Of a stretch of 64,000 nucleotides of DNA, positions 1 to 11,377 are shown piece after piece. The translations under genes and the position numbers were made by a program. Each line of letters starts with the position of its first letter. Positions within the stretch are counted from its first letter, which is position 1. Source of the stretch: Oscheius tipulae (lineage: Eukaryota; Nematoda; Chromadorea; Rhabditida; Rhabditidae); NCBI GenBank assembly GCA_037178975.1, contig JASJZH010000004.1, positions 5,890,001 to 5,954,000 on the forward strand, in the 5' to 3' direction. The notes under the pieces are model-generated. The model did not search any database and had not been told where the DNA came from. It saw only the letters and a list, made by a program, of their open reading frames with translations.

Positions 1-305
1 AAAGGCAGTTTTTCAGCTTCTATCCATTTTTTCAGAGCCACGAAGATCTTGTTTTCCTGTCAGAGCACACGGACAACCAAGCAGAATGCAGGAGAATACT
101 CGTAAGGTCACTTAATAACCTGCTTGTGCTTCTCACCAAGTATAATATAAACTCCGTCTAGTCGTTTATACTGATCTCATTGCCGGTTTTTTTGTTTTAT
201 TGTTCGTGAATCTGATTCCTTAACCCGTCCATTTTGACACTCTATATCTTTAAGCGACCATCTTCTCCCGTTCCTCGTCTTCGTCTTCGTCGTTGTGAAA
301 CAGGG

Positions 306-1190
306 CTAAAAAGGGTCGAGTATTATCTGCATAATGACCTCACGTTTATTCAGGAAGGGTACCAAAAGGGCACACACCAAATTGCCGAAAACGAAGAAGG
401 CGATGAGAATAGACAGCCACCATTCCCGGATGAAACTCATCTGCACGTTCTTCCAACAGTTCTGGAATTGGCTAGAGTTAAAGGTGCAGTAAGGTAAGAC
501 ACCATCCAGTCAGGGACTTCTTTGTCATCGTCTGAGACACACTCCAACTTGTCTTCCAGTTCAGATACGTAGATTTCTTCCTTCTCGGCAGCAATGAAGT
601 TGTTGATGAACATCGTTGTGGCGGGAGGACAGATGGCTGCAGCCAGGAGAAGGGCCACGAAAAGTGACACAAGATATGCCATCAATAGGTAGAACTTGAT
701 CCAGGCCAAACGAGGCAGGATGAAACACTAAAATGTTCTGACTGAATGAAATCTCTCGCAGGGTTTACCATATGGTGGGGGTTGCCCTTCTTATCGAAAA
801 AGTCGAAGAATTGAGGAATGATGATGAACATACAGAGCAGGATTCCAATGGCGGATAGAGCCCATAAGAGGAGCATGACGTCCTTGTACTAAAAGAGCTG
901 GAATGTCTGCTTGATTGAGCTTCAGACCTACATGTTCCATTTGAAGATGTTCAGCCTCTGTCCACTCAAAATCTTCAGCTCCCTTTTCAACTGTGTCGTT
1001 GAACATTTTGTAGGCAATTGGGAGAACTGTAGCTGCCAGTTTGTAGAACGCTTATCTCATTATTGTTGTGTAAACAAAATGACAAACCTTCGCTGACAGC
1101 CAAAACCACGGAAGAGAAAAGTAGGTTGAAACCAGCGAAAAGTATGACGGGATATTTGTAGAGAGGAGGTAGACATCGGAAGAAAGACAT
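306..1190 (-). CDS. four-pass membrane protein, family not recognised
   Basis: Spliced minus-strand gene. I read exons starting at MSFFRCLPPLYKYP, then a polar loop (KMFNDTVEKGAEDFEWTEAE), then YKDVMLLLWALSAIGILL, then LAWIKFYLLMAYLVSLFVALLL, an acidic loop (EELYVSEL-like, DDDKEVPDWM) and a last exon NCWKNVQMSFIREWW followed by SILIAFFVFGNLVCALLVPF before a TAG. Four hydrophobic segments of about 20 residues are visible, so a small integral membrane protein is likely. Exon phases agree across introns with GT donors and AG acceptors (for example the acceptor before TAC AAG GAC near position 890). It differs from the 18-27 kb membrane family in lacking a Thr-Asp-Tyr N terminus. The start ATG at 1190 follows a TTCCAG acceptor-like site, which could be a trans-splice site. 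No function is proposed. Confidence 0.6.
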
Positions 1191-1452
1191 TCTGGAATTG
1201 TTCGTTCTCCAGACTCATCCAGATGCAGTGACTTAGCAGTAATGAAGAGCAATTTGTGGCCTTTCATTATATTGAATTCAAAGAATGATTATCTACGGGT
1301 TGACTTCTATCCACCAAACAGTTTCTCTTTCTACTTCAAAAGTTGTTAAAGGGCTGGGATGATCAAATTTGTTTGCGCTAACTTCGAATAAACGTGTCTA
1401 GAAGACTGATAAAAACATTCCAAACAGTCCAAGTACAGTAAACAATCGTTAT

Positions 1453-1776
1453 TTATGATTGTGATGGAGGATCAATAAGACGCAATGTGATCTGACCAGC
1501 TGAAAGAGAAAATTCGCGCTGATAGGTGTGGGAAGTGAAAAGGGGAGAGAACAGTGGCGGATTATGAAAATTAGGATTATCGAGAAAGTTGGGCACAATC
1601 GTGTGGAGAGAACTATTGGTCATACGGACTGCTTTATGACCTAAACAACCGACACTTCGCAGAATGGTGGCGAAAACGGTTTTCTCCACAACAATAGGCA
1701 GTGAGACTGACCATGCGCAGGAAGTCGTCTCTCTCGAAGCAACAAATGACTTAAAGAAAGCGGATGAGAACAACAT
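1453..1776 (-). CDS. unrecognised 107-codon open reading frame
   Basis: This is a single uninterrupted reading frame on the minus strand, starting MLFSSAFFKSFVASRETTS and ending ITLRLIDPPSQS. It has no motif that I recognise. It could be a genuine small protein with an N-terminal hydrophobic or targeting segment, or a chance frame. Its length (107 codons) is above most chance frames nearby, which is the only support. The flanking bases 1800-2300 show no coding signal that I can defend. Confidence 0.22.
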   Translation of the reverse strand: MLFSSAFFKSFVASRETTSCAWSVSLPIVVEKTVFATILRSVGCLGHKAVRMTNSSLHTIVPNFLDNPNFHNPPLFSPLFTSHTYQREFSLSAGQITLRLIDPPSQS

Positions 1777-2987
1777 TTATACAAAAAGAACGAGGAAGTT
1801 CACAATGACAGCAACAAAGAATGCTACCAAAAGAAGAGGATGAGCGTACTTTCTCAGTACATCTTATGGCATCTGAATCTTTTTGTGAATAAGCATTTCA
1901 CACATTACTCCTTCTCTTCATCATCCTCGCCACTCCTCACCCGTCCTTGATACTTTTCTAGGATCATAACAGTGTAATTTGCACATGCGATTAGAGACAA
2001 GTGTCGCTCTCTGCTATGCCTGCTCCTGAAACAAAAAGCCTTTCTGCAGTACAATTAACATATGATGGCCACTATCTTGCAGTACATGAGAGTAACATTG
2101 CCCTGAACTACTCTGAAAGATTGACTCGTCCTATCTGGAATGGCAACTCGTCGTAATGTCTGTCGTAGAAATGCGTATCCCTTATGTAAACGGCTGGCAG
2201 TTCTCTATCGTATCTGAGAAATAAATCTTTTTAATCGCCACATACGTACAAAGTAAGAATGTCAGACCTGGATTACGGTTGAACAGATGGTACTGACACT
2301 ACCGGTCCCTTCAAAAGAAGGAAGACAAATCAGGAAGCAGATGAGAGCTAGCAAGTGGAATCAATGACATTTTGCGTTGAAGGGAACCGGAGAACAGTTT
2401 GTTCGGCTGTGCATGTCGAACTCGATATGTTGCAGGTTTAACCTTTAAAAAACTCAGATCCAGTTGAAATTGATCGGAAGTTAAAAAATTCAATTTTCGT
2501 AATAAAAAAGTGGTATATTGACACAAGGCTCCGATCAACCCGGGTTCGACTTAACCAACCGTCCCCGACGGTTTCGCCGTCCCAAGCGGCTGAGCATTTT
2601 CCAAAATACTGGTATTTACGCATCATTACCTGTTTTTCAGTTTTCGCGAGACGCTCCAAATTTGACGCCATAACTTTCTATTGGGTGGTGATTTCATACA
2701 GGCAGACAGATTCTCAAAAGATACTACTGCGTTTTCGATAGTTGACTACACTGTTAGGTCTTTATGACTCTCTCGACCTTCCTGTTCTTCAACCCCTCGG
2801 TCTCCATACTAATATACTTAAATAGCTGCTGGAGTTTTTTTTTTAGCTTGTTTTGGTGAAAACGTAGTCTCTGACCAATTAGACAAAGAATAAACCATAA
2901 AACAACGACTAAAAACAGTAAAAATAATGGAAGACACCCCAAAATAAACTTTCAGGACAACTTCAACGGCAACAGATAGATTCAGGT
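1777..2987. other. no supported gene
   Basis: Nothing convincing is seen here. Short frames on the minus strand at 2311-2671 and 2754-2942 exist. The second contains a hydrophobic run (LPLFLLFLVVVLWFILCLIG) and a basic tail and could be a small membrane protein downstream of the lysozyme, but no start or splice structure could be fixed. Confidence 0.3.
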
Positions 2988-3515
2988 TTATTGACTTGGC
3001 AGACATTTTTTTATGCTGAACCAGAAGTTCTTCGTCGAATTGACAGTACAACCTAGAGGTCCACCATGATGAAGACGAGCCATTCTTTCACAGCCCTTTG
3101 CCTTCGGACAGTTCTTGGCGTAGACCTTCACATATTTCTGTAGATTTGTTCAATGCCTTTTAAAAAAATGGTACCTGAATACAAGATATCGAGCATTTCA
3201 TGTTTTGTGCACAGCGTTGCCAAGCGGTTTCGGTAGTTTCGTTGACTCTCTTCCCTGGTTGACCACAGTCGAGAAAGTAGGCCATTTTGATCTGAATCAG
3301 TCATTGGTAGTGTTATGGCACTTTAATACCTGAAAATATCCGCAGGCAACTTGCCCCGTTCCGTCCGAATCAACCTTACAGCGAAGAGCCGTGCAGTTGG
3401 ATTCGGCTTGGCAGATACAGTGTAAACACTTCTGATTGATTTTGCCACATTTAGAGGCCAAAGTCGGTTGAACAAAACTTAAAATTATGGAGGAAGTGAT
3501 GAAGAGGAGCAGCAT
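2988..3515 (-). CDS. i-type (invertebrate) lysozyme, ilys-like
   Basis: Secreted Cys-rich enzyme of the destabilase/i-type lysozyme family, which cleaves bacterial peptidoglycan and in some animals isopeptide bonds. The first exon gives a signal peptide (MLLLFITSSIILSFVQPTLA) and then CLHCICQAESNC and VACGYFQ, matching the family pattern CxxCICxxES..C and CGYYQ. The Glu in CICQAES and an Asp in CKVDSDG sit where the family's catalytic acid pair lies. Later exons give AYFLDCGQPGKR, AWQRCAQNMKC and ERMARLHHGGPLGC, then a C terminus ending in KKCLPSQ before TAA at 2988. Length (about 140 residues) is normal for nematode ILYS proteins. A second family copy lies at 6614-7066, so this is a local pair separated by RAD23 and an unrelated gene. 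Likely role is digestion of bacterial food or defence. Confidence 0.88.
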
Positions 3516-3998
3516 TGGAAGTAGACATTACGACTTAATAACTGGTAGATATACGTGTTTACTGCCTCGTTATCCCGACCAATAATCTCTTTGTTTTTCA
3601 GATTTCACGGTTCCAACAAATTCGTTGGAAAACTGGTTTCGTCACTCTTTTTCTTGTGAGAATGAGGGCAGCGAAATTTGGCAATGTCTGCAAAAAAAGA
3701 TTTGGATAAAATACGTTTGAATTGCGCGCCTGTTGGGATACGACAGAAGTTTACGGAAAGAGCGGCAACGGCGTGCATCTCCATTGCAGCGATCGTTCAT
3801 TTCTCCTCGTGTTTTTCGTCGATTTCTCCCATTTTATTCCTCAAAATATGCATAAATAGAGTTTGAAGCAGTGATTGTGTGGGTAGAGAAGCTTTAAGTT
3901 CACGTGATCAGGATTTCAGAAACAATCGCTTTGCAGTCTTGGCGAATCTTCTTTTTCTGTTTTTTTTTTCATTTTCACTACTCATTAACATATTTCAG
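3516..3998. other. intergenic region between lysozyme and RAD23
   Basis: This spacer separates two divergently transcribed genes, so it should hold both promoters. It has pyrimidine-rich tracts and ends in TATTTCAG immediately before the RAD23 ATG, a good splice or trans-splice acceptor. No coding signal was found. Confidence 0.4.
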
Positions 3999-5188
3999 AT
4001 GGCCGACATCACTATAACCTTCAGAACAATCACCCAGGTCACATTCACAGAGACCTTCAACACCACACAGACTGTGAGTTTTCATTACGGAATCTTCTCA
4101 ATAAACGTGCTTCAGATTGCCGACGTGAAGAAGAAGATTGCTGAAGACAGAGGCGACGACTTCGCTGTCGAACTGCAGAAGCTCATCTACAATGGAAAAA
4201 TTCTCGCGGATGCCACGACTCTCGAAGAGGTAGGACTCGATCCCGGCAAATTTGTCGTCGTCATGTTGGCCAGGGTCAGTCTTTTTCTTCTTCTCCGCTT
4301 TATGCAATTCTAGAAAAAGGTTCCGATTGTTGAGACTACTGCCGCAGCTGCTCCAACCATTGAAACCACTCCTGCGCCGGTTCCCGTAGCTGCACCAACG
4401 TCTGCTGCTCCGTCTGCCGACTTGTCCGCTGCCCAGACGGAAAAGCTGAATGACATCCTGGGAATGGGCTACACTCGCGAGCAGGTACAGTTTTTGTTGT
4501 AGATCGTTTCCGGTAGTGCCTTGTACTGGCCAATAACGTTTTCAAGTCGTGAACAAGCCTAGACCCCGAAAATTTCAGGCTCTTCGTGCTCTGACTCTAG
4601 CCGAATGGGACTCCAACCGCGCCGTAAATCTCTTGCTCAGCGGCAGTGAGGACTTCTCGGCCCCCGGCGCTGGAGGAGCTGTTGAGATGGAAGAAGATTC
4701 CGACGAGGGCGGAGCTGTCGACATCAACGATCTGGCCGGCTTGCCGCAGTTCGAGGAGCTGCGCAACCTGATCCACAGCAATCCTGCGGCTCTTCCAGAG
4801 CTCTTGAGAGTCAGTTTTGTACTTTTTACCTCCAAATCGAGTTTTTCAGGAAATCGCCCAGTCGAATCCTGCTATCATGAATGCCATTACTCAGAACCAG
4901 GGCGCCTTCCTGCAAATGATGGCCGGCGGTGGAGGAGCTGCTCAACAAGCCGGTGCTGGAGCAGCTGAACCCGTCCAACATACAATTCGCCTCACCCCGG
5001 AGGAGGCTGAAGCCATTCAGCGCATCAAGTCGATGGGACTTAACGTGCCCGATCAGCTCATCATTGAGGTTAGTTCTTTTCTCTCAAAGCTGCAGCAATT
5101 TGAAACTTAGGCATATCTCGCCTGCGACAAAGACGAAGAATTGGCAGTATCGTACATCATGGACTCCATGGATCAGTTTCAAGAGTGA
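3999..5188 (+). CDS. rad-23: UV excision repair / proteasome shuttle protein RAD23
   Basis: Shuttle factor that binds ubiquitylated proteins through UBA domains and docks on the proteasome through its ubiquitin-like domain; it also partners XPC in nucleotide excision repair. Visible in order: an N-terminal ubiquitin-like domain (MADITITFRTITQ ... ADVKKKIAEDRGDDF ... KLIYNGKILADATTLEEVGL), an Ala/Pro linker, UBA1 (EKLNDILGMGYTREQ / ALRALTLAEWDSNRAVNLLL), an acidic linker, the XPC-binding domain (FEELRNLIHSNPAALPELL, then EIAQSNPAIMNAITQNQG, FLQMM), and a C-terminal UBA2 (LTPEEAEAIQRIKSMG, CDKDEELAVSYIMDSM). All four family domains are present in the normal order and the protein is close to full length at roughly 320 residues. 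Exons are joined by five or so introns, mostly 30-45 bases. The ATG lies directly after a TTTCAG acceptor. An AATAAA signal at about 5331 fits the 3' end. Confidence 0.93.
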
Positions 5189-5490
5189 TCCCAGTTCTGC
5201 CTTTCCCCTACCCACATTCACTGTCTCCTCAGTTTGTATACTTGGCCTATCTACACAGTTTCGACATTGTTTAGCAGATCTTCTTAGAAAACCATCTCAG
5301 AGTTAAGTTTTTTAAACCCTTTTCCGTTCAAATAAACGTATTCGTAGCTCCTAGGTTTGACTGGCGCACTTATTTTTGTGAATTTCTCTTCCCCTAGTTT
5401 GCAATATTCAAACTTGGTCTTTTATTCGTGGAATTGAAAAACAAGTTAGCGTTCAAATGTTGTAGGGACCGAATCCAGATCATACATTTA

Positions 5491-6159
5491 TTATTCTTGA
5501 ATTGACTTCTCCTCCAGCATGAAGAGAACGTAGTCCATGACGAGATCCAGAGGGTCGTTTGTCTCTTCCCAGACATCGAAATAGCCGACGGTATCTGCAG
5601 TCTCGTTCTCGTACCGACTACCGAGTCGTCGAAGCATCTCCTGGACGAGCAGGTAGACCACAGTGAAGATTCTCTGACGCACATTGTGACGTTGTCCATC
5701 GCGGATACAATTGGCTACTCCGATCGGAAGATTTCGAAGGAGATTCCTGTCGACTCGGGCCCATCGCGACTTTTCTCTTTCCTTCTCCTCATCTTCGACT
5801 GGCTTGAAGAGAATCTCGGCGGATTGCGACTTTTGCATCTTGAGCACCAGTCTTCGACCGTCCAGATGCAGCAACAACTCGCTATCCGTGATGGCAGTCT
5901 CGGCCACTCTGACTCCAATCTTGTGGAAACTCTTCGGCTCGAGACGACCTTGTCCGTCGTCACAACGAAACATCTTCTTGTGTTTGATCTTGGAACGGGC
6001 TCGCAGTTTGAAGTCGACGGCCGTCGTGCTTCGTTCACTGTCGAGGTAGATGCTACCGTTATAGAAGGAACCGTCTTCGATCATTGTCACGACTGGCCAC
6101 AGCTTGACCATTTGCGTGTAGAGGATGCCGCTCTGCTCGTCCAGACATTTCGACGTCAT
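5491..6159 (-). CDS. unrecognised 222-residue intronless protein
   Basis: One continuous reading frame of 222 codons starting MTSKCLDEQSG and ending FMLEEKSIQE. An in-frame TAG lies upstream of the ATG, so this start is likely unless a short upstream exon is joined. The frame is rich in charged residues, with a basic segment (FKLRARSKIKHKKMFRCDD) and an acidic-basic stretch (KPVEDEEKEREKSRW). The C terminus looks helical (IFTVVYLLVQEMLRRLG; PLDLVMDYVLFML). No membrane segment or signal peptide is seen. I do not recognise the family. It lies tail-to-tail with RAD23. Its length without a stop in a 42-45% GC genome makes coding very likely. Confidence 0.75.
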   Translation of the reverse strand: MTSKCLDEQSGILYTQMVKLWPVVTMIEDGSFYNGSIYLDSERSTTAVDFKLRARSKIKHKKMFRCDDGQGRLEPKSFHKIGVRVAETAITDSELLLHLDGRRLVLKMQKSQSAEILFKPVEDEEKEREKSRWARVDRNLLRNLPIGVANCIRDGQRHNVRQRIFTVVYLLVQEMLRRLGSRYENETADTVGYFDVWEETNDPLDLVMDYVLFMLEEKSIQE

Positions 6160-6613
6160 TTGTGCAGAAGGAGTACAAGTCCACAGCTAGACGTGAGTAG
6201 AGTTTAATGAGTTAGCTTCGAATTGTTCGAGAGTTCAAAACATCGAAATTTTTTTTAAAGTACGTTTTAGAAAGAAGTTATTGCTAGCAAAAAAAAAACT
6301 TGGTAATAGGTCGGGAAGCGCTCGTTTCGTTTAAATTTTTGCAAGCTGAATACAATAAACATAGTTAAAATCATTGGAAATGAGTGAATTACGTCGGACA
6401 ACCCGATTGTGGGCGAATTTGCGCCAAAAAGTTCAAAAGAAACGAGCCGCCTGCCAACTATTACTAAAAACTTGCTAATTGTAACGAAGTCAAGATTAAC
6501 CGTGTGTTCGTGTCCAATCGTTCTTTGTCTCGTTTTGTCTCGCCTCAAACAGTTCGAAAGCAAAACTGCAAGCAAATACTTGCAAATCGTTTCATTTTAC
6601 AATGACAAAAAGG

Positions 6614-7066
6614 CTACAAGCAGCCATGCTCCTTTATCTTGTTCCAGTACCATCCGGTTCTGCTGTTTGTGCAGCCGTTTAGTCCGCCATTATGAAGACG
6701 AGCCATGGTCTGACACTCACTCATTCCGGAGCAGCGGCTTTTGTAACGATTGATGTATGTTTTGATGCATTTCTCAGAACAGCTCTTGCTTGCGGCACAT
6801 CTCTTCCAAGCAGCGTCCTCGCTCTCTCCTCTCTTCTTTTCTGGTTGGCCACAATCGACGAAATAGGCTTTTTTGAGTTGGTAGTAGCCACAAGAAAGGG
6901 AACCGGCATCCATTCTGCAAGGGAGATTCGTACAACGAGACTCCAACTGACAGATACACTCCATGCATGATTTCCCAAGACCAAGACCACCTAGAGTGTT
7001 TGACTATCGAATCGTACCAAAAGACGTACATATAGCAGCAAACAAGATAAGGCGATACATGTTCAT
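6614..7066 (-). CDS. i-type (invertebrate) lysozyme, ilys-like (second copy)
   Basis: Second i-type lysozyme of the window. Exon 1 encodes a signal peptide (MNMYRLILFAAICTSFG). Exon 2 is a single long frame with SCMECICQLESRCTNLPC, CRMDAGSLSCGYYQLKKAYF, VDCGQPEKKRGES, DAAWKRC, NRYKSRCSGMSECQTMARL and HNGGLNGC, ending EHGCL. The catalytic-type Glu (CICQLES) and Asp (RMDAGSLSCGYYQ) are kept. Compared with the copy at 2988-3515 the core is less divided by introns. The only intron I place is 6991-7017, just 27 bases (GTACGA...CTCTAG); removing it fuses the signal peptide in frame to the mature enzyme. A TATAAAAG at 7097-7090 (minus strand) lies about 25 bases upstream of the ATG. Role is probably digestion of bacterial cell walls. 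Confidence 0.92.
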
Positions 7067-7372
7067 CTTACTGACCGTCTACTCCGTCTTTTATAGCTAG
7101 CTGTAAGTGTTTTGACCACTGTTCAAACAAGATCACCTCACTTAATTACTACCAAATACAAGTCATTCTATCCGTACTGATGTCTCCCGAATACTTGGCT
7201 AGTGACTCATCGGGAAAAACAGGCTACCGGTAAAATGAAAGAACAAAAAACTTTAATAATAACGAATCACTATCTAAACAATTACAACAATGCCATCTAC
7301 ACCGATCAATTGTCATCCAGATCCTTCTGTCTATAGCTCTGTCAAACATACAGCACCGGCGTCTAGACGAAC
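7067..7372. other. intergenic, lysozyme promoter side
   Basis: The right half probably holds the UPF1 3' UTR (a run of ATAATAACG near 7257) and the left half the lysozyme promoter with a TATA box on the minus strand. No gene was found. Confidence 0.35.
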
Positions 7373-10300
7373 TCATGGCATCCTGTACAGACTGGTTTGA
7401 CTGGCGTATGTCTGCAGAGACTCTGATCTAGTAGTTGGTAGCGGAGAATGGTCGATGGGGACAGGGGGCCAAGCTCCGGCCATGGGACGTCGATTCGAGG
7501 GAGCACCTGAATAAACAGTTTTATGAGAATGTAGTGAAAGTGTACGATTAGGGATTTGAGGCGGAGGAACATTTATCATGTGAAGAGGCACGGGCAAATT
7601 GACTGTGAAGCGCATGGTCTGCTGGCTGATGCACTGTTGAGGATCCATCGGTGTAATAGGCCTTCCATTCGACACTTTTTGATCGTTGGCATTATTGCCG
7701 ATTCTCTGGATGCCGCATCTATTCACCTAAAACAATGTTCATGGGCCTATCGAAAAGAAAACATACCGGGTAAGCGGGATTCAAAGGCTGTGGTTTAGGA
7801 GTTGGAAGAATGAGATTGACTTGTTTAAGATTGTTCAATGGTCCCTCGACAACAACTCCTTTCTGCATAAAATTCGTCAAGAGATCGTTCCACAGCTGTT
7901 GACGAGCAAGAACCTGGAAAACTTCTATTTTCAATGGAAAGAAGTCCAACCTTGGCATTTCCGATGACAATGAGACCATATTTGGCACGTGTCAGAGCCA
8001 CATTGAGACGACGTGGATCATTGAGGAACCCGATAGAATTTTCATTAGAGCGCACACATGTGACGATGATAAGGTCCTTCTCGCGACCCTAAGCACATTT
8101 TACAGGAAATAAATTATAAACACCTGGAAGGCGTCGACATTCGCAATTTCCATGTTCTCGTAAAGTTTGCTGTTCAATGTGCCCTGGTTGTGCATGTACT
8201 GGACAATGTAGCTCCTCTGTCCCTCGTAGGGAGTAATGATTCCAATCTGTTCCGGCTTCATTCCACCCTTGATCAGTTTGCTCGCGAGTTTCTCTACATT
8301 GGCAGCTTCTGTGCGATTCAGGAACGATGTGCCACTGCTGCTCATTTCCTCGTTGCCATAGCACGACCAAAAGACCATCGGCTTGTCTTTGACCGGCCAC
8401 GTCCACTCAACACCTCGGAGTTGTCTCTCGGCTGAGAATACCATAATTTTCGAGTGACAGAAAATATAATACTTTCTGTGACGCCGTTCTGGAGAGTACC
8501 CTCATAGAAGACGTTGCTGGGGAATTGGGAAAGGATCGGGTGCATTCGATACTGGACTTGAAGACGAATTGGATGATTTCCGAGCAGAACAAGGCGTTCG
8601 AACAGAGATTGAGCCAAGCCGGCCTTTGCTGCCTGAATATTTGTAATGAACAGAGCATATAGAAAGAAACCTTTCTGCACATAACAACAGGTCCCAACTG
8701 GCAGTGATCGCCGACAAGAATCAGTTGACGGACTCCTCTCACAATCGGCACCATGACTTCCGGCTCTGTAGCTTGAGTAGACTCGTCGACGAGGACACAT
8801 TTGATGCGCATGCGCGTCAGACGAGGATCGGCAGCAACAGAACAAGTACAACAGATGACGTCGGCATTTTCGAGCAACTTCTTCTCTCCAACTCGTCTCA
8901 GCGTAATGTAACGTTTCATATCCGAGTTGGATAGCTCGCCGATTTCATCCTAAAATTTGCACTATCCGATAAACGTTGCGAAACCGACTCTCAGCTGCTG
9001 CAGCTTGAGAAATTCGGCATTGCCTTGGAGGAATTTGAGCTGGGCAGGCAAACTGAGGAAATTGACAGGCGAGTCGAGTCCTTCTCTGGATTTGGCATAA
9101 AGACGAACGACTTTCAGGCCAGTTCGATGAATTCTTTCGGCCAGCTGATCAGCAGCAATATTACTCGGGGAGCAGACCAGGACTTGTCCCTTCGTCTGCT
9201 GAACAAGATGGTACACGATCGTGGCCGACGTAACAGTCTAAAACAATTAGTTTATGAAAGACAAAATGACAAACCTTTCCAGTTCCCGGAGGTCCTTGAA
9301 TGAGACTCAATGGTCTCGTCAAAACGGTCTTGACAGCATTCATCTGACTGTGATTGAGCTCAGGCAATCCAGGAGCAGACAGTCGACTCGGTTGTGTCAC
9401 ATTCAGAAGGACCTCGTCAGCATCGTGACCCATCAACTTGTGATAAATATATGCGGAGACGGCTTTTTCGTCTTTCTCCAATTTGTCGAGCGAGGACTGC
9501 ATCCGTTCGAATGTGATGGAATTCCAGACAGCCTCACAGACGTAGTTGATCTTCGGATCAGACGGCATCTTCTCGTTGTGACCCGTATAGACCTCGATTC
9601 CGATCTCATCACTGTGATCTGAACAAATTCGTATGTTTCGCCACCAAAGCCAACTAACTGTCAGGAACCTTGATGACTTGGCCTTTGACAGACCATTCCT
9701 TACCAATCGTTTGATTATGCTTCAACAGCAATTCATCGCCGACCTGCAGTTTCATGCCTGGAAACATTTTAAGCGTAAAATACAGAAGAGAACCTACTTC
9801 CTTCCTGGAACATGGGGAGATGGAAGTAGGCAACGTGTTTCCTGTTTAAACCTTGATCCCAGCGTACATGTCCGACACTTTGAGTCTGGCTCTCCTTCGT
9901 CTTTCTGTCGTAATCGGCTTCCAGTTGGATGAGCGGCGAAAAGATTCTTTTGTAGTGGAAGGCGTCGTCGTAGCGGAGAAGAATGGAATCCGGATCCATA
10001 TCGATTCCAGGTCTGTCCAGATCTTCCACTGTGGCAGTCGGATTGTCTCTCCAAACATCTTCCAGTCGGCTAGCCATTCCGGCTGTGACATGACGGGCTC
10101 TGGCTTGAAGGGTTTCGTCTGGAACACCGACGATCCACGCAAGCACCTGAAACGTTTTATCAGTGACCGGAGAATAGAAACACGTGCTTTCCTATCCTCA
10201 ATGATGGGTCTCCATTCGTTTTCATTCCAGCTGGGATCCTTAGAAGAGGCTAGCTGGGAACACGGGCTGCGGCAGAGAAGAACCTGAAAACTGCGTGTTT

Positions 10301-10843
10301 AATCAATTCGAACAATATTTTACATCTGTCTACCAAGTGCAGAAGAAAAACTTACCACTACGGAATCAGCTTTTGCGGGGATGAAGCCCAGTTGGAAGAC
10401 GTTTTTGGCGCCGCACTGATAGCACTCGAGCTGGATGTTGCCTAGTGGGGATTCCTTGTGAAGAGTGATCTCCTTGTGCCCAGAACGGACCATATGCGTG
10501 ACCAGATGAGATCCGGACATTTTTCCAGTGCTGTTGCAAAACCACTTCTTGCATATTGTACACTGCCCGACACTTTTCGGGTCGTGTAAACCGCAGTAGC
10601 TGGAAGCGGGGATACAAAATACAACAGAATCAGATACCTGCAAGCGCATTCCGGTCGATAGGGAGCGACTTCATCAGCATCGTGGAAAGATATTCCAGCA
10701 AGGCTTTCAAGTCCACTGGTTATCGAGCAGGCGTCATCGAAGTCGAATGTCGTGTCCAGTGTATGGAGATCATCGTCTTTATCAGAGTCTATGATCGATG
10801 CGGCGTCCGAATCGGCAGGGCCATAGTAGTTATCCAAGTCCAT
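7373..10843 (-). CDS. smg-2: RNA helicase UPF1 / SMG-2 (nonsense-mediated decay)
   Basis: ATP-dependent 5'-3' RNA helicase that triggers nonsense-mediated mRNA decay in the cytoplasm. The N terminus (MDLDNYYGP...) is acidic. It is followed by the Cys/His-rich UPF2-binding domain ([63 protein letters not shown]). Further on are the 1B region, the Walker A loop [25 protein letters not shown], the DE-box [28 protein letters not shown], and the RecA2 motifs QYRMHP and VDAFQ...[16 protein letters not shown]. The C-terminal tail has Ser/Gln-type sites ([20 protein letters not shown]) such as SMG1 kinases phosphorylate. About ten short introns are used, and every helicase motif is intact. The first ATG of the acidic exon follows a TTCCAG acceptor-like site. 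Expected length is about 1,050 residues, which fits the span. Confidence 0.95.
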
Positions 10844-11377
10844 CCTTGATTTCTGGAATATAAAAAAATGTATGGAAGCGATTATTTCTCGAGGAAACAG
10901 CATTCGCAGAGGATTTCCATGTTTCCCGTCTTTTTGACGTATATTTTTTAACGGATCTTTTCAGCGATATATCATTCTGACACTATGGCAAATATTGAAA
11001 TGGATTAACAGAGCAGTTTTGGAAAGCTATAGAGCAAAATTTTCAGCTGCGGAAGAGATAAAGAAGTGATAATAAAATAAGGAAAATCATTTTTCCTAAC
11101 AATTACCGCAATATTTTCAAAATGTCATTTCAAGAGCCAATTGTGAAACATGCGCGAATCTTGAAAAGTTATTTTCTCCTTATCTTTGTGTTCTTTCTCA
11201 ATCAACAGCGAGTAAATATCAGAGACGACACCTGTTCTTTGGTCAAACTTCACTCGAACCTCGAATTAGTGCCAACATTGTTACCCGCGTGGCTGATGTT
11301 TGTGTTCGTCCTTCACTATTTTGTCGACCTTCTCGCGTCCAATTCGTTTTTTCCGTCTCCATGCTCTAAAATAGAAA
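10844..11377. other. intergenic between divergent UPF1 and UGT genes
   Basis: AT-rich spacer holding two promoters. A frame at 11122-11508 overlaps the UGT first exon in another phase and I treat it as a shadow. No RNA gene or repeat was recognised. Confidence 0.4.

Noticed and set aside
2520-2620. tRNA-like segment (GGGTTCGACTTAACC)
   Set aside because: Only a box B-like word is present. No matching box A at tRNA distance and no foldable acceptor stem could be found on either strand.
5686-6207. 173-codon plus-strand frame opposite the unrecognised 222-residue gene
   Set aside because: The minus-strand frame is longer and has more protein-like composition; this one mirrors it.
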